Position numbers and translations under genes: made by a program
The notes under the pieces: model-generated
Databases searched by the model: none
What the model saw: only the letters and a program-made list of their open reading frames with translations
Told to the model about the DNA's origin: nothing
Shown here: positions 1-6,860 of the stretch, piece after piece
Position numbering within the stretch: the first letter of the stretch is position 1
Layout of the letters: each line of letters starts with the position of its first letter
Assembly: GCA_900766395.1 (NCBI GenBank)
Contig: CAAFWB010000074.1
Span: 1 to 6,860 of the forward strand
Origin: Clostridia bacterium
GTDB lineage: Bacteria > Bacillota > Clostridia > Christensenellales > UBA1242
Direction of reading: 5' to 3'
DNA length: 6,860 bases

Positions 1-2
1 AA

Positions 3-293
3 AACCAATCAAACAACTTTGGAACAATCACATATTCTTATTATTATTCCAAACTCGGAAAACTTCAAAGCATTGACGATGGATCTGAACTTTTGAATGC
101 AAGTGCAGTGAAACTTGAAGATCATTTCTATGGTTACTCATTCACAACGCTCGGAGCATTGGACGGAATGTGGTCAATGACATCGCGCGGACCTGAACTT
201 GTTTCTGCAAATAACATTGCTTTGTCAAAAAGATATTTAATCAGCACAGAAGAAGATAAATATGATGTTGCATATGTTGCAGGATTTGAATAT
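3..293 (+). other. C-terminal tail of a preceding beta-helix module (residues 1-97)
   Basis: This segment reads like the closing part of a GLUG module whose repeats lie upstream of the window. It has a strand-plus-Tyr cluster (TITYSYYYSKLG at 24-59), a short linker, then F-Y-G-Y-S-F-T-T (126-149) and M-W-S-M...G-P-E-L-V (168-203). The order Tyr-rich strand, F-x-G-[YW]-x-F, then W...P-x-L is the usual ending of GLUG-type helices. It implies at least one more module upstream. The stretch 204-293 is a linker with charged residues (E-E-D-K-Y-D) leading into the next lead-in. The assignment rests on motif order, not on an alignment. Confidence 0.6.
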
Positions 294-3200
294 GGATCAA
301 TTAACAACCCAATTCTAATTCGTTCCGCACAAGAATTTAATGATGTGTTTGGAACAAGCAAAGACGATTCAATCAAAAAATTCTATGACTCTTCGAAAAA
401 AGAAGCATTCGGAAATTATAGAATCATTAACGATATTGATATGTCAGATTTGTCACTCGGTGGCGATGAAATAACCATGCTTTCATCAACAGCGTATACC
501 TTCATGCGCAAAGCAGACGAATTTGGAGCAGTTGTTGGATATGGTGTCCTTGAAGGAAATTCAATGACAATTTCAAATCTCGACTTCTCAATCACAGATA
601 CAGACCAAATCTATTTTGGATTGTTCTCATCAATCAAAAATGGCGCAGTTGTCAAAAACCTCAACCTCACAGTGAAAGAAATCTCTGCTTCAAGTGTGAA
701 TTATGTTGGAGCACTTGCGGGATTTGTTGAAAACTCAAAAATAATCAATGTTTCAGCAGAGATTGCTCAAAATCAACAAATTGCTCTTGTTCAAGGAAGA
801 AATGTTGTTGGTGGTGTTGTTGGTGCAGTTGCAGGCACAAGTGAACTTAACAACATAAATTCAAGTGTTTCTGCACATGCAACCTATGTTGATGACAGCA
901 GGGTGAGTGCAGTTAACAAAAAAGGTAACACTTTCGTGCAAGTTGCCATCCCAACTCTTCCAACAGAAAACGTGGGACTTAACTCAACAGTTTCAATTGC
1001 TGGAAGCATTGCTGGGGCGATATATGCAAAAGATATAAACAACCCATCAAATGCCAACTTGTCTACAATCGTTAACGCACAAGTCAAAAAGATTAAAGCA
1101 AGTGGAAAGTTCACTATCAGTGCAAAAATTGCTGGCGGACTTGTCGGATATGTTGGAAAAACAACTTACATTCATGACGCATGGCTTTCAATTGCAGATG
1201 GACAAACTATCAATGCTCATGATTATGGTGTTGCAGGGGGAGCGGTTGGCCTCAGTTATGGAAAACTCTCACACATCCGAATTGAACATAATGATGTTCA
1301 AAACTACACTTCTTCAGCAGATAATCTTCAAAGAGAAATTGAAGAAAATGTAAATAATTATTACGAAAATAAATCGAATGAAAGAAAAACATATGAAAAT
1401 ATGTTCAATTCTTCAAATTTGGGTCAGACTCTTGGCGGAATTGTTGGTGTTATGAATGGCGGATATCTTGAAGATAGTTACACAAAACTTGATGTCATTT
1501 CTGATTCGGCATACAACCTCGGCGGCATTGTTGGAATTGTTAAAAATCAAAAATATGAAATTAGCAGAGTTTATACATTCTCAAATGTTGCATCAAAATC
1601 AAAACAAACAAACATTTTGGTTGGAGGAATCTTTGGCGCTGTTCTCTCATCGGGCGAACTCGACACTGTTGTTGGAGCAAACTATCTCGATAAGAACTAC
1701 AATGCGGCAGAGAGTGCAAAAGACAAATTCGTGACATTTGAACCATTCGCTGGTGCATGCACATATGTTCCAGTTATGAACAATGTTTATACACTGGACT
1801 CGGTTTATGAAATTATGGGACTGGAAATCAAGGGTGCGGATATATCATCAAGCAAGAGCGTCGTAACTTTGAAAACAAATCTCAAAGGTCTATTCCCAGC
1901 AAGTGCAAATGCTCGTCATGTTAATGAAGTGTTTGAAATTGAGGACTCTCATTTCAAAAATGCTTTCTGGTCAAGAAATGTTGATGAAGTTTTACCACAT
2001 CTCACATTTGGACTTGAAGAACAATACTACATTATTGATGACATTGAAACAGCAAACGACATCAGAAAAATGCTCAAAAATTCAAACAAGACGTTCTATA
2101 TTGATGGTCGTGTTAGCATGAATTCACCTGAAGTTGTTCGTGCTGTGAAAGAAGTTCGTGAAACAATTATTTTCACAGGAAAACTTCTTGGAATTCCTGA
2201 AACCATGAATCCAACTCATAAAAATCAAACTCCAACACTTGTTGGTATGCAAGAATTGTTTAATCAAGCGGTTGGTGCAACTTTTGCAGATTTTGTTATT
2301 GAAAATCCTCAATCATCAACTTCAACTCTCCCATCTGAGAACTATGGTTCGCTTCTTGGAAATGCAAAAGATTGCGTATTCTCAAATGTAAAAGTTGTTG
2401 GGGATGAATTAAGAACATCAATTTCAGCAAATTTTGATATAAATGCAAAAAACACAAATGCTGGTGGACTTGTTGGATTGGCTGAAGGAAAGTCATCTTT
2501 TGAAAATATTTCTGTGGAAAACATTGTTATTCAAGCAGGAAAAGAACAAAATATTGGCTTGATTGCAGGAAGTGTTTCATCTTCAAGCTATTATTACACA
2601 ACATTTAGAAATTGCTCAGTTGCAAACTCTTCAATCACATCTTCAGTTTCTTCAACATTAAGCAACACAAACGTTGGTGGATTGGTTGGCTTTGCTGATG
2701 GCGTTGTTCTAACCAACAACGAAAATTATTTAATCAATGGAATAACAATTAATGTTGCCGCTGAAAATGTTGGCGGACTTATTGGAAATTGCGATAAGGC
2801 AACAATCAATGCATCGATTTCAAAAATACAAATTAATGTCAAAGACAAGGCACAATGCGTTGGCGGAATTGTTGGAAGAGCAGATCAATTGAGTATGACT
2901 GTTGGAAGTTCAATAATTCTCACATCAAATAATTCAACCGAAGAAGATTATGGAAAAATCAGTGCAAAAGGCACGGAAACCATTTATGTTGGTGGAGTTG
3001 TTGGTCGCGTTTATTCAACCGCTTCAATTTCTGCAACAACAGGGTTCGATGTTGATTTGCAAACAAATGACATCAGCATTTCTGCTCCATATGTTTATGC
3101 AGGTGTTGTTTGCGGCAGTGCGAATTCAATTTTGGTTTCAAACTTAAAAGTTAACACACAAGGCAAAATCAAAAATAAAGACATGACAATCAATTGCGGC

Positions 3201-6200
3201 GGTGATGTTTTTGCGGGCGGAATCGTTGGTGCGTCAAGTCAAGCAAATATATCAAACTGCTGGTCCGGAACAGATGTTAATATTGCTGAAGTTACAAAAT
3301 ATTCAAATATTACTTTTGGTGGAATTGTTGGTGAAATTTCTGATGCTCAAAGCGGAGTGACAGTTGATTCAAATATTTCATATGGTCGTTTCTTTGTTGA
3401 TTCAAACATCAATCCAAACACGATTAATGCCGGTGGAATTGCTGGATCAATTCAAACAAGTGGCACAACAAAAATTATTGTTGTATCAAACAACAAAACA
3501 CTCACAAGTCTTGAAATTCGTCGTCATGCAACAAACAAAAACGGACATAATGTCAATGCTGTTGTTGGAAACAGATCTTCAAAGATTGGCGGCACTGAAA
3601 ATGCTTACACATATCAACTTTCTCTTTCTGTTGAAAGTGATACGAATTTTGCAACAAACTGCAACACGCTGTCAGGGGTCAAGGTCCCTGCTTCTGGTGA
3701 TGAGGGCTCAATTCTCAATCCAATCAATGTCAAAGATGGAATGGATATTGGCGGCAATTTGTATTATCAAATTAATCCACAAGATTCTGACACCAAAACT
3801 TTGAATTTCTTGAATGAAAACTATGTTCTTGTTGGCAATGGAAAATCAATCAAACTCGACGATTCTCACATCGATGCGATCAACGAGAGAACAATCATCG
3901 CGGGACTCACAATTGAAGGTAAGTTTGATTATGATGTTTCTGCTTCATCCGCTTCAGATGGAAAAGTTATTGTGAAAATCAATGGTGTTAACTACACTTA
4001 TTCTTCGCTTGGCCTCACAACAGAGGATGGCACGGTAACATATTCTTTTGAAGATGCAAGAGTTTTGGGTGATAAAAAGTCAATTGAAACAACACAAATC
4101 ACAAAATATTTCTACGTTGATGGAACAGATGAAAAAGAAGTCGACTTGTCTGGCGAAAATAAAGAAGTTACGATTAATGATATTAAATATTTCGTGATTA
4201 ATATAAATGGCGCAAACTTTGCTGTGAACGATGCAAAAGATAGAATTTGGTTATATACAAGCATCACAAAATACAGCATCGATCGTGATGGTGCAACAAT
4301 TGAATTTGGTGAAGAAGATCGTTGTAATGTTGCAAAAATTGGAGATGAAATCAAACAAGTTGTTGCAAAAGAAGATGGATACTATGTTGACGACCAAAAA
4401 ATTGAAGAAGGAGATTTGCTGCAAGGTGTGAAACTCGACGGAAACATTTATTTGGTTGAAACTGTTGAAGATGATTTGGAAGTTGTTATTGGTGAAAAAC
4501 ATTATGAGATTAACATTGAGGACATTCCAAGCATCTCTGAAGAGCGCGAATTGAAACAAAAAACTAGCGTTGTCAAAACAGTTGACGGAAAACAAATGAC
4601 ATATTCTCGCACCGAAACCATTGATGGCATTGAATATGAAATTGTCAAGATTGAGGGAATAGATTACGCAAAAATTTCTGATGCTGAAGTTGCACAAATC
4701 TTGAACAAAAAGAAAATTAAAGTTGGCGAAACAATTTTTACTTATCAAAATGGAAAATTAATTAATGACATCACTGGCGAAGAGATTGCAATATCCAATT
4801 CTGGAGCATACGAGCAAGCACAAGGATTTGTGACAGAAAACAATGGATATATTTCTGGCGTTGTCGTCAAGAGCAATTATTTATCTTCGAACTTTGCGGG
4901 GTTTGTCACAACAAATAATGGGCTTGTTGTTTACTCATCAATGAATGGACAAGTAAGTTCTGCAAGCGGAAATGTTGCTGGTTTTGTTCTTGAAAACAAT
5001 GGCATCATTGATTATTGCCATTCAACAGGTGCAGTTCAAGGAAACACAACAAAATCCTATTCATTTGGCGTTAATGCATCCACAGGAGCACTCACAAATT
5101 CATATTCAATCATGCTTAATGAAACAAATGGTGGTCAAAAGCTTGTGTTTGAAAATGCTGAATCAGCGGTTGAGTTCAACAACAACGAATATGACCCAAT
5201 CGCCACAGAAATTGATCTTGGAGAAACAAAAATTGAAGGAAAAGTTGTTGTAAGCAACAATTTGACTGGCAGTTTGATTATTGATAAAAATGATTTGGCA
5301 ATAATGGCAACAGATGGATTCTGGGCTGTTTGCAAAATTCGAGGCGGAGAAGTTGCATACAACTATGGGTATAAAACTCTTAATGCTGGACCATTTGAAC
5401 AAATTGAATACCTATCAATCAAAACTGGAAAAGGATCAAAAGATGACCCATTCATTATTGCAAATTCAAGATTGTTGCAAAAGATTGATAATTTAGAAAT
5501 AAAAACTGATGGTAAATGGACAGCAAGTTGCTCATATTCAGTGGCGAATGATATTAATCTTTCAAAAAATCCAGATTGTGCAAATTGGAACATTTCAAAC
5601 TGGTTCCTTAATGCAAGTTTTGACGGAAATAACAAGACGATATCAAATTTGAGTTACAAAAATTATGCTGGTAAGCATGATTTTGAAGACATTGTTGATG
5701 GCAAAGAATATCGTCCACTGCAATATGCAAGCGACAAATATGTTAATAATAATATAGATTTATTAAATTCTTTTGGCGGATTGTTCTCGCGTGTTTCAGA
5801 TTCAACAATAAAGAATATTGTGCTTTCAAATATTCAAGTTGATGTCGTTACAGTGACAAATGACGATTTGCCAAATACATTCCCACTTTGTATTCATGAT
5901 GCTTATGTTGGCGGACTGGTTGGATATGCAAAAGAAACAAACATTGATAACGTAAAAGTTTTGTCAACTGCAAACAGCCGTAACGAAAGCACAAAATGTC
6001 GTGGTGGCATCACAGCTGAAGCAAAAACAAAAGCATTTGTTGGTGGAATTGTTGGATATTATGTACTTGACCGCAGTTATAGCCAGTGCAAAATAACAAA
6101 TTGTGAAGTTGATTCGAGTGTTAAATTGACGGCTTACAACACTTTCTCAAACAACCAAGCGGCTGATAGTGAAAGATTGGGAGATATTTGGGTTGGTTTC

Positions 6201-6860
6201 AATGCATCAAATATAGCACAAAACTATCAAGCAATTGCAGGTGGCATTGTTGGTTGTTGTGAATACCGTGGCGAGTACATTTCTGGATATTCATCAACTT
6301 ATTATTCTAATCCGGAAGTGATTGTGAAATTTGTTCAAAACTCAACTAATAACACAACCGACATGACAACACGAGTTATTGATCGCAGTGGATATTTCAA
6401 TCAGTCAGAAACAATCAGATCTTATGAAATTGGCGGCACAAATATCAATCTCAATCTTGCAGACCTCGCCCCAAAGAAAATCACCATTTCTAAAGCTAAG
6501 AATACTGATGGTGAAATTTCACAAACAACACGAGATTACATCGAAATTGGTGATCACGCCGCAACAACTCGTTATATGGCAATTAATGCAACAAACGCAA
6601 ATATTGGAAACTTAAACATTAATGATTACAAATATCAATATTACACATTCAAATATCAACTTGCTCGACTTTGCATGGGTGGAAATCGTGGAGACATTCA
6701 TGGTAACAAAACAGATTGTGCATATAACTGGGCAGGAGTTGTTTATGAAAAAAATGGCAAATATGATGATGACTATTTAGTTATAAGAAATAATCCAAAT
6801 AGAAAAATTAATACAAAAGATGATGAGGGGAGTTGGACTGGAAACTGGAATGTTATATAC
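3..6860 (+). CDS. Giant GLUG-repeat beta-helix surface/secreted protein, partial at both ends
   Basis: One frame is open without a stop for 2286 codons and runs off both edges, so start, signal peptide and C-terminal anchor all lie outside. Residue n begins at base 3n. About 25 GLUG-like cores (for example VGGLVG at 2673, 5907; VGGIVG at 2859, 6039; LGGIVG at 1431, 1518) are joined by Ser/Thr/Asn/Val-rich strands, the pattern of stacked parallel beta-helix coils. Known families with this motif (Pfam GLUG) are large extracellular proteins, including adhesin-like proteins and the N-terminal part of IgA1 metallopeptidases. Within this window there is no HExxH zinc site, LPxTG sorting signal, S-layer homology domain or transmembrane segment, so no enzymatic or anchoring role can be assigned here. 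Codon use is even along the whole length (Val GTT, Ser TCA, Thr ACA, Gly GGA), with no sign of frameshift or recent insertion. An adhesion or host/substrate contact role is inference only. Confidence 0.95.
294..632 (+). other. Module I lead-in, capping start of a beta-helix (residues 98-210)
   Basis: It opens with G-S-I-N-N-P-I-L-I (294-320), followed by a probable helix (R-S-A-Q-E-F-N-D-V-F). Next come Y-R-I-I-N-D-I-D-M-S (417-446), L-E-G-N-S-M-T-I-S-N-L-D-F (549-587) and F-G-L-F-S-S (615-632). The same four elements in the same order recur at 5433-5789 in module IV, which is the best evidence that these are homologous modules. In GLUG proteins this lead-in forms the first coils before the GG-x-V-G turns begin. 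An insertion of about 30 residues (455-540) separates the second and third elements here. Confidence 0.7.
615..1640 (+). repeat. GLUG repeat array 1 (module I, nine cores)
   Basis: The cores are FGLFSS (615), VGALAG (705), VGGVVG (807), AGSIAG (999), AGGLVG (1131), AGGAVG (1233), LGGIVG (1431), LGGIVG (1518) and VGGIFG (1620). From 705 on, spacings are 34, 64, 44, 34, 66, 29 and 34 residues. Two spacings are close to double the basic 30-34, as if one coil had lost its recognisable core or been extended. Between cores the pattern is a polar turn, then alternating hydrophobic and Ser/Thr/Asn residues (K-N-L-N-L-T-V, I-I-N-V-S-A-E-I), as expected of beta-helix strands. No Cys occurs in this array, unlike the later ones. 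Confidence 0.85.
1317..1424 (+). other. Charged, probably helical loop inserted in GLUG array 1
   Basis: Residues 439-474 break the Gly/Val/Ser strand pattern. They are rich in Glu, Asn, Lys, Arg and Tyr (L-Q-R-E-I-E-E-N-V-N-N-Y-Y-E-N-K-S-N-E-R-K) with no glycine until the next core. The stretch lies inside one of the double-length core spacings (1233 to 1431), so it most likely protrudes from the helix side as a helical or extended loop. In related solenoid proteins such insertions often carry binding or functional sites, but nothing here identifies a ligand. Confidence 0.5.
1641..2009 (+). other. Module I tail (residues 547-669)
   Basis: After the last core of array 1 the GG-x-V-G signal stops. 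The segment has N-Y-L-D-K-N-Y (1680-1700), in the place of the Tyr-rich closing strand, the first cysteine of the window (G-A-C-T-Y-V, Cys at 1758), a mixed region with A-D-I-S-S-S-K-S (1836-1860), and finally F-W-S-R-N-V-D-E-V-L-P-H-L (1965-2003). The W...P-x-L ending parallels 168-203 and marks a module end. It is longer than the tail at 3-203, so an additional small domain could be hidden in 1750-1950; I do not recognise one. Confidence 0.5.
2010..2342 (+). other. Module II lead-in, divergent (residues 670-780)
   Basis: This stretch joins the module I tail to the next array. It contains Y-Y-I-I-D-D-I-E-T-A-N-D-I (around 2028-2066), a short probable helix (R-K-M-L-K-N-S-N-K), then F-Y-I-D-G-R-V-S-M. 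Later comes F-A-D-F-V-I-E-N (2283-2309), which occupies the place of the T-I-S-N-L strand of modules I and IV. The G-S-x-x-N-P hallmark is absent, so the lead-in is either degenerate or of another subtype. A local E-V-V-R-A-V-K-E-V-R-E stretch (2130-2163) is charged and probably helical. Confidence 0.45.
2343..3570 (+). repeat. GLUG repeat array 2 (module II, twelve cores)
   Basis: This is the longest and most regular array. Cores are YGSLLG (2343), AGGLVG (2460), IGLIAG (2553), VGGLVG (2673), VGGLIG (2769), VGGIVG (2859), VGGVVG (2988), AGVVCG (3099), AGGIVG (3213), FGGIVG (3315), AGGIAG (3429) and VNAVVG (3552). From 2460 on, spacings are 31, 40, 32, 30, 43, 37, 38, 34, 38 and 41 residues. 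Many cores are preceded by a strand ending in Asn plus one residue (N-V-G-G, N-A-G-G), and N-C turns recur (at 2610, 2787, 3192, 3255). First and last cores are degenerate, as is common for end coils of solenoids. At DNA level the cores differ mostly at third codon positions, so the repeats are old rather than recent copies. Confidence 0.88.
3571..3959 (+). other. Module II tail and module III lead-in (residues 1191-1319)
   Basis: The array ends in a Tyr-containing strand (E-N-A-Y-T-Y-Q-L-S-L-S-V, about 3597-3632), matching the Tyr-rich closing strand of other modules. A second copy of the lead-in signature, G-S-I-L-N-P-I-N-V, follows at 3705-3731 and aligns well with 294-320. After it come Y-Y-Q-I-N-P-Q-D (3762-3785), N-Y-V-L-V-G-N-G-K-S-I (3825-3857) and I-I-A-G-L-T-I-E-G (3894-3920), which sit where the D-I and T-I-S-N-L strands are in other modules. 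No GG-x-V-G array follows directly; the acidic insert at 3960-4790 comes first. Confidence 0.55.
3960..4790 (+). other. Acidic strand-rich insert with its own degenerate repeat, family not recognised
   Basis: Residues 1320-1596 contain no GLUG core and are rich in Asp, Glu, Lys, Tyr, Ile and Val. A repeated strand pair is visible. I-V-K-I-N-G-V-N-Y (3969-3995) matches I-V-K-I-E-G-I-D-Y (4641-4667) closely. T-I-N-D-I-K-Y-F-V-I-N-I-N-G-A-N-F-A (4170-4223) matches T-I-D-G-I-E-Y-E-I-V-K-I-E-G-I-D-Y-A (4617-4670) in spacing and pattern. E-V-V-I-G-E-K-H-Y-E-I-N-I (4479-4517) and K-V-G-E-T-I-F-T-Y-Q-N-G (4716-4751) look like further, weaker copies. I-T-K-Y also occurs twice, 55 residues apart (4098, 4263). 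The likely fold is small beta-hairpin repeats projecting from the solenoid. The role is unknown; the acidic surface could bind cations, but no calcium-binding consensus is clear. Confidence 0.6.
4818..5060 (+). repeat. Compact AGFV repeat array, three 26-27-residue units (module III)
   Basis: Three consecutive units begin A-Q-G-F-V (4818), F-A-G-F-V (4893) and V-A-G-F-V (4974). Each continues x-x-N-N-G-x-[IV] and a strand, and the third has the classic D-Y-C-H-S-T-G-A-V turn of GLUG repeats (about 5013-5037). Spacing is 26 then 27 residues, shorter and tighter than the 30-40 of arrays 1 and 2. The subtype replaces G-G-[LI]-V-G with A-G-F-V and has a conserved N-N-G turn five residues later. 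The array resumes the beta-helix after the acidic insert. Confidence 0.75.
5061..5432 (+). other. Module III tail (residues 1687-1810)
   Basis: After the compact array come L-T-N-S-Y-S-I-M-L-N (5091-5120), equivalent to the N-S-Y-Y strand that closes GLUG arrays, and a polar linker with three consecutive Asn (5178-5186). Strands E-I-D-L-G-E-T-K-I-E-G-K-V-V-V follow. The tail then has D-G-F-W-A-V (5313-5330) and Y-N-Y-G-Y (5358-5372), where the tryptophan fits the W-containing module end, although the P-x-L is missing. The lead-in of module IV starts straight after. Confidence 0.5.
5433..6254 (+). repeat. Module IV: lead-in and GLUG repeat array (four cores)
   Basis: This is the clearest module start. 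It has G-S-K-D-D-P-F-I-I (5433-5459), a helix-like S-R-L-L-Q-K-I, Y-S-V-A-N-D-I-N-L-S (5535-5564), W-N-I-S-N-W (5586-5603), F-D-G-N-N-K-T-I-S-N-L-S-Y (5619-5657), then F-G-G-L-F-S (5772) and V-G-G-L-V-G-Y (5907). Cores VGGIVG (6039) and AGGIVG (6237) follow; spacings are 45, 44 and 66 residues. A charged insertion of about 38 residues with H-D-F-E-D and K-E-Y-R-P-L (5658-5771) separates the T-I-S-N-L strand from GLF. Cysteines are frequent here (C-K-I-T-N-C-E at 6087-6107, C-C at 6255). Confidence 0.85.
6255..6860 (+). other. Region after module IV cores, unassigned, runs off the window
   Basis: Residues 2085-2286 follow the last clear core. The stretch starts with C-C-E-Y-R-G-E-Y and a Tyr-rich strand with S-T-Y-Y-S-N (6294-6311). 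A polar region follows, rich in Asn and Thr, then G-G-T-N-I-N-L-N-L-A-D-L (6432-6467) and Y-K-Y-Q-Y-Y-T-F-K-Y-Q (6627-6659), an unusually Tyr-dense strand pair. Next come G-G-N-R-G-D-I-H-G-N (6681-6710) and a charged end with two W motifs (S-W-T-G-N-W, 6831-6848). The beta-helix probably continues in degenerate form. I recognise no separate domain or cell-wall anchor, and the protein continues beyond the window. Confidence 0.45.

Noticed and set aside
2328..2342. L-P-S-E-N, resembling an LPxTG sorting signal
   Set aside because: The T-G is missing, no hydrophobic segment or basic tail follows, and the frame continues for another 1500 residues.
3673..3690. Inverted repeat caggg/ccctg with an 8-base loop, terminator-like
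   Set aside because: The stem is only 5 bp, no T-run follows, and it lies in the middle of an open coding frame.
3364..3804. 146-codon open frame on the plus strand in another frame
   Set aside because: It overlaps the main frame entirely and its Met/Leu/Gln-heavy composition is that of an off-frame reading. The main frame gives clear GLUG cores over the same bases.
4251..4748. 165-codon open frame on the minus strand, Phe/Asn-rich
   Set aside because: It lies fully antisense to the continuous coding frame. Its Phe/Asn-rich composition is the complement of the Glu, Lys and Val codons of the acidic insert. It shows no domain pattern.
3..6860. IgA1-protease-like (peptidase M26) activity, because GLUG repeats occur in that family
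   Set aside because: No HExxH zinc-binding motif is present in the translated window. The catalytic domain could lie outside, but nothing here supports it.
3..6860. Alternative genetic code with TGA read as Trp
   Set aside because: There is no in-frame TGA, and all 13 tryptophans are TGG, so the standard code explains the frame fully.

Overview
The window is a single uninterrupted protein-coding stretch. One plus-strand reading frame (codons starting at position 3) stays open for all 2286 codons to base 6860. Neither a start nor a stop codon bounds it, so this is an internal slice of one very large gene. No second gene, RNA gene, mobile element, CRISPR array, promoter or terminator could be supported. 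The shorter ORFs in the other five frames are shadows.

The protein is built from GLUG-type repeats: short units with a [VALFY]-G-G-[LIV]-[VIA]-G core followed by an aliphatic strand and often an N-C or N-x-S turn. Such repeats are expected to stack into a long parallel beta-helix typical of very large secreted or surface-attached bacterial proteins. They are arranged in larger modules. A module begins with a lead-in (G-S-x-x-[ND]-P-[IF] at 294, 3705 and 5433). A Y-x-[IV]-x-N-D-I-[DN]-[ML]-S strand and a [FL]-[DE]-G-N-x-x-T-I-S-N-L strand follow it in two modules, then GLF and the GG-x-V-G array. A module ends with a Tyr-rich and W...P-x-L tail. The window holds the tail of an earlier module (3-293), module I (294 to about 2009), module II (about 2010-3704), module III (3705-5432) and the start of module IV (5433 onward).

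The least expected part is an acidic, strand-rich region of about 277 residues (3960-4790) inside module III. It has no GLUG motifs and carries its own degenerate repeat (I-V-K-I-[NE]-G-[VI]-[ND]-Y and relatives). I could not match it to a family I know. Other points of note are a charged, possibly helical loop thrust out of array 1, GLUG spacings that jump to about double length, a compact AGFV repeat subtype, and a complete lack of cysteine in the first 585 residues followed by 22 cysteines.

The organism is AT-rich (GC in the upper thirties percent by eye), with strong use of GTT, TCA, ACA, GCA and GGA codons. All 13 tryptophans are TGG and no TGA is read through, so the standard bacterial code fits and a Mycoplasma-type code is unlikely. 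An uncultured host-associated bacterium such as an AT-rich Bacillota is plausible, but this is a guess: GLUG proteins occur in many phyla and no taxonomic marker gene is present. With one gene fragment, nothing can be said about operons or partner genes.
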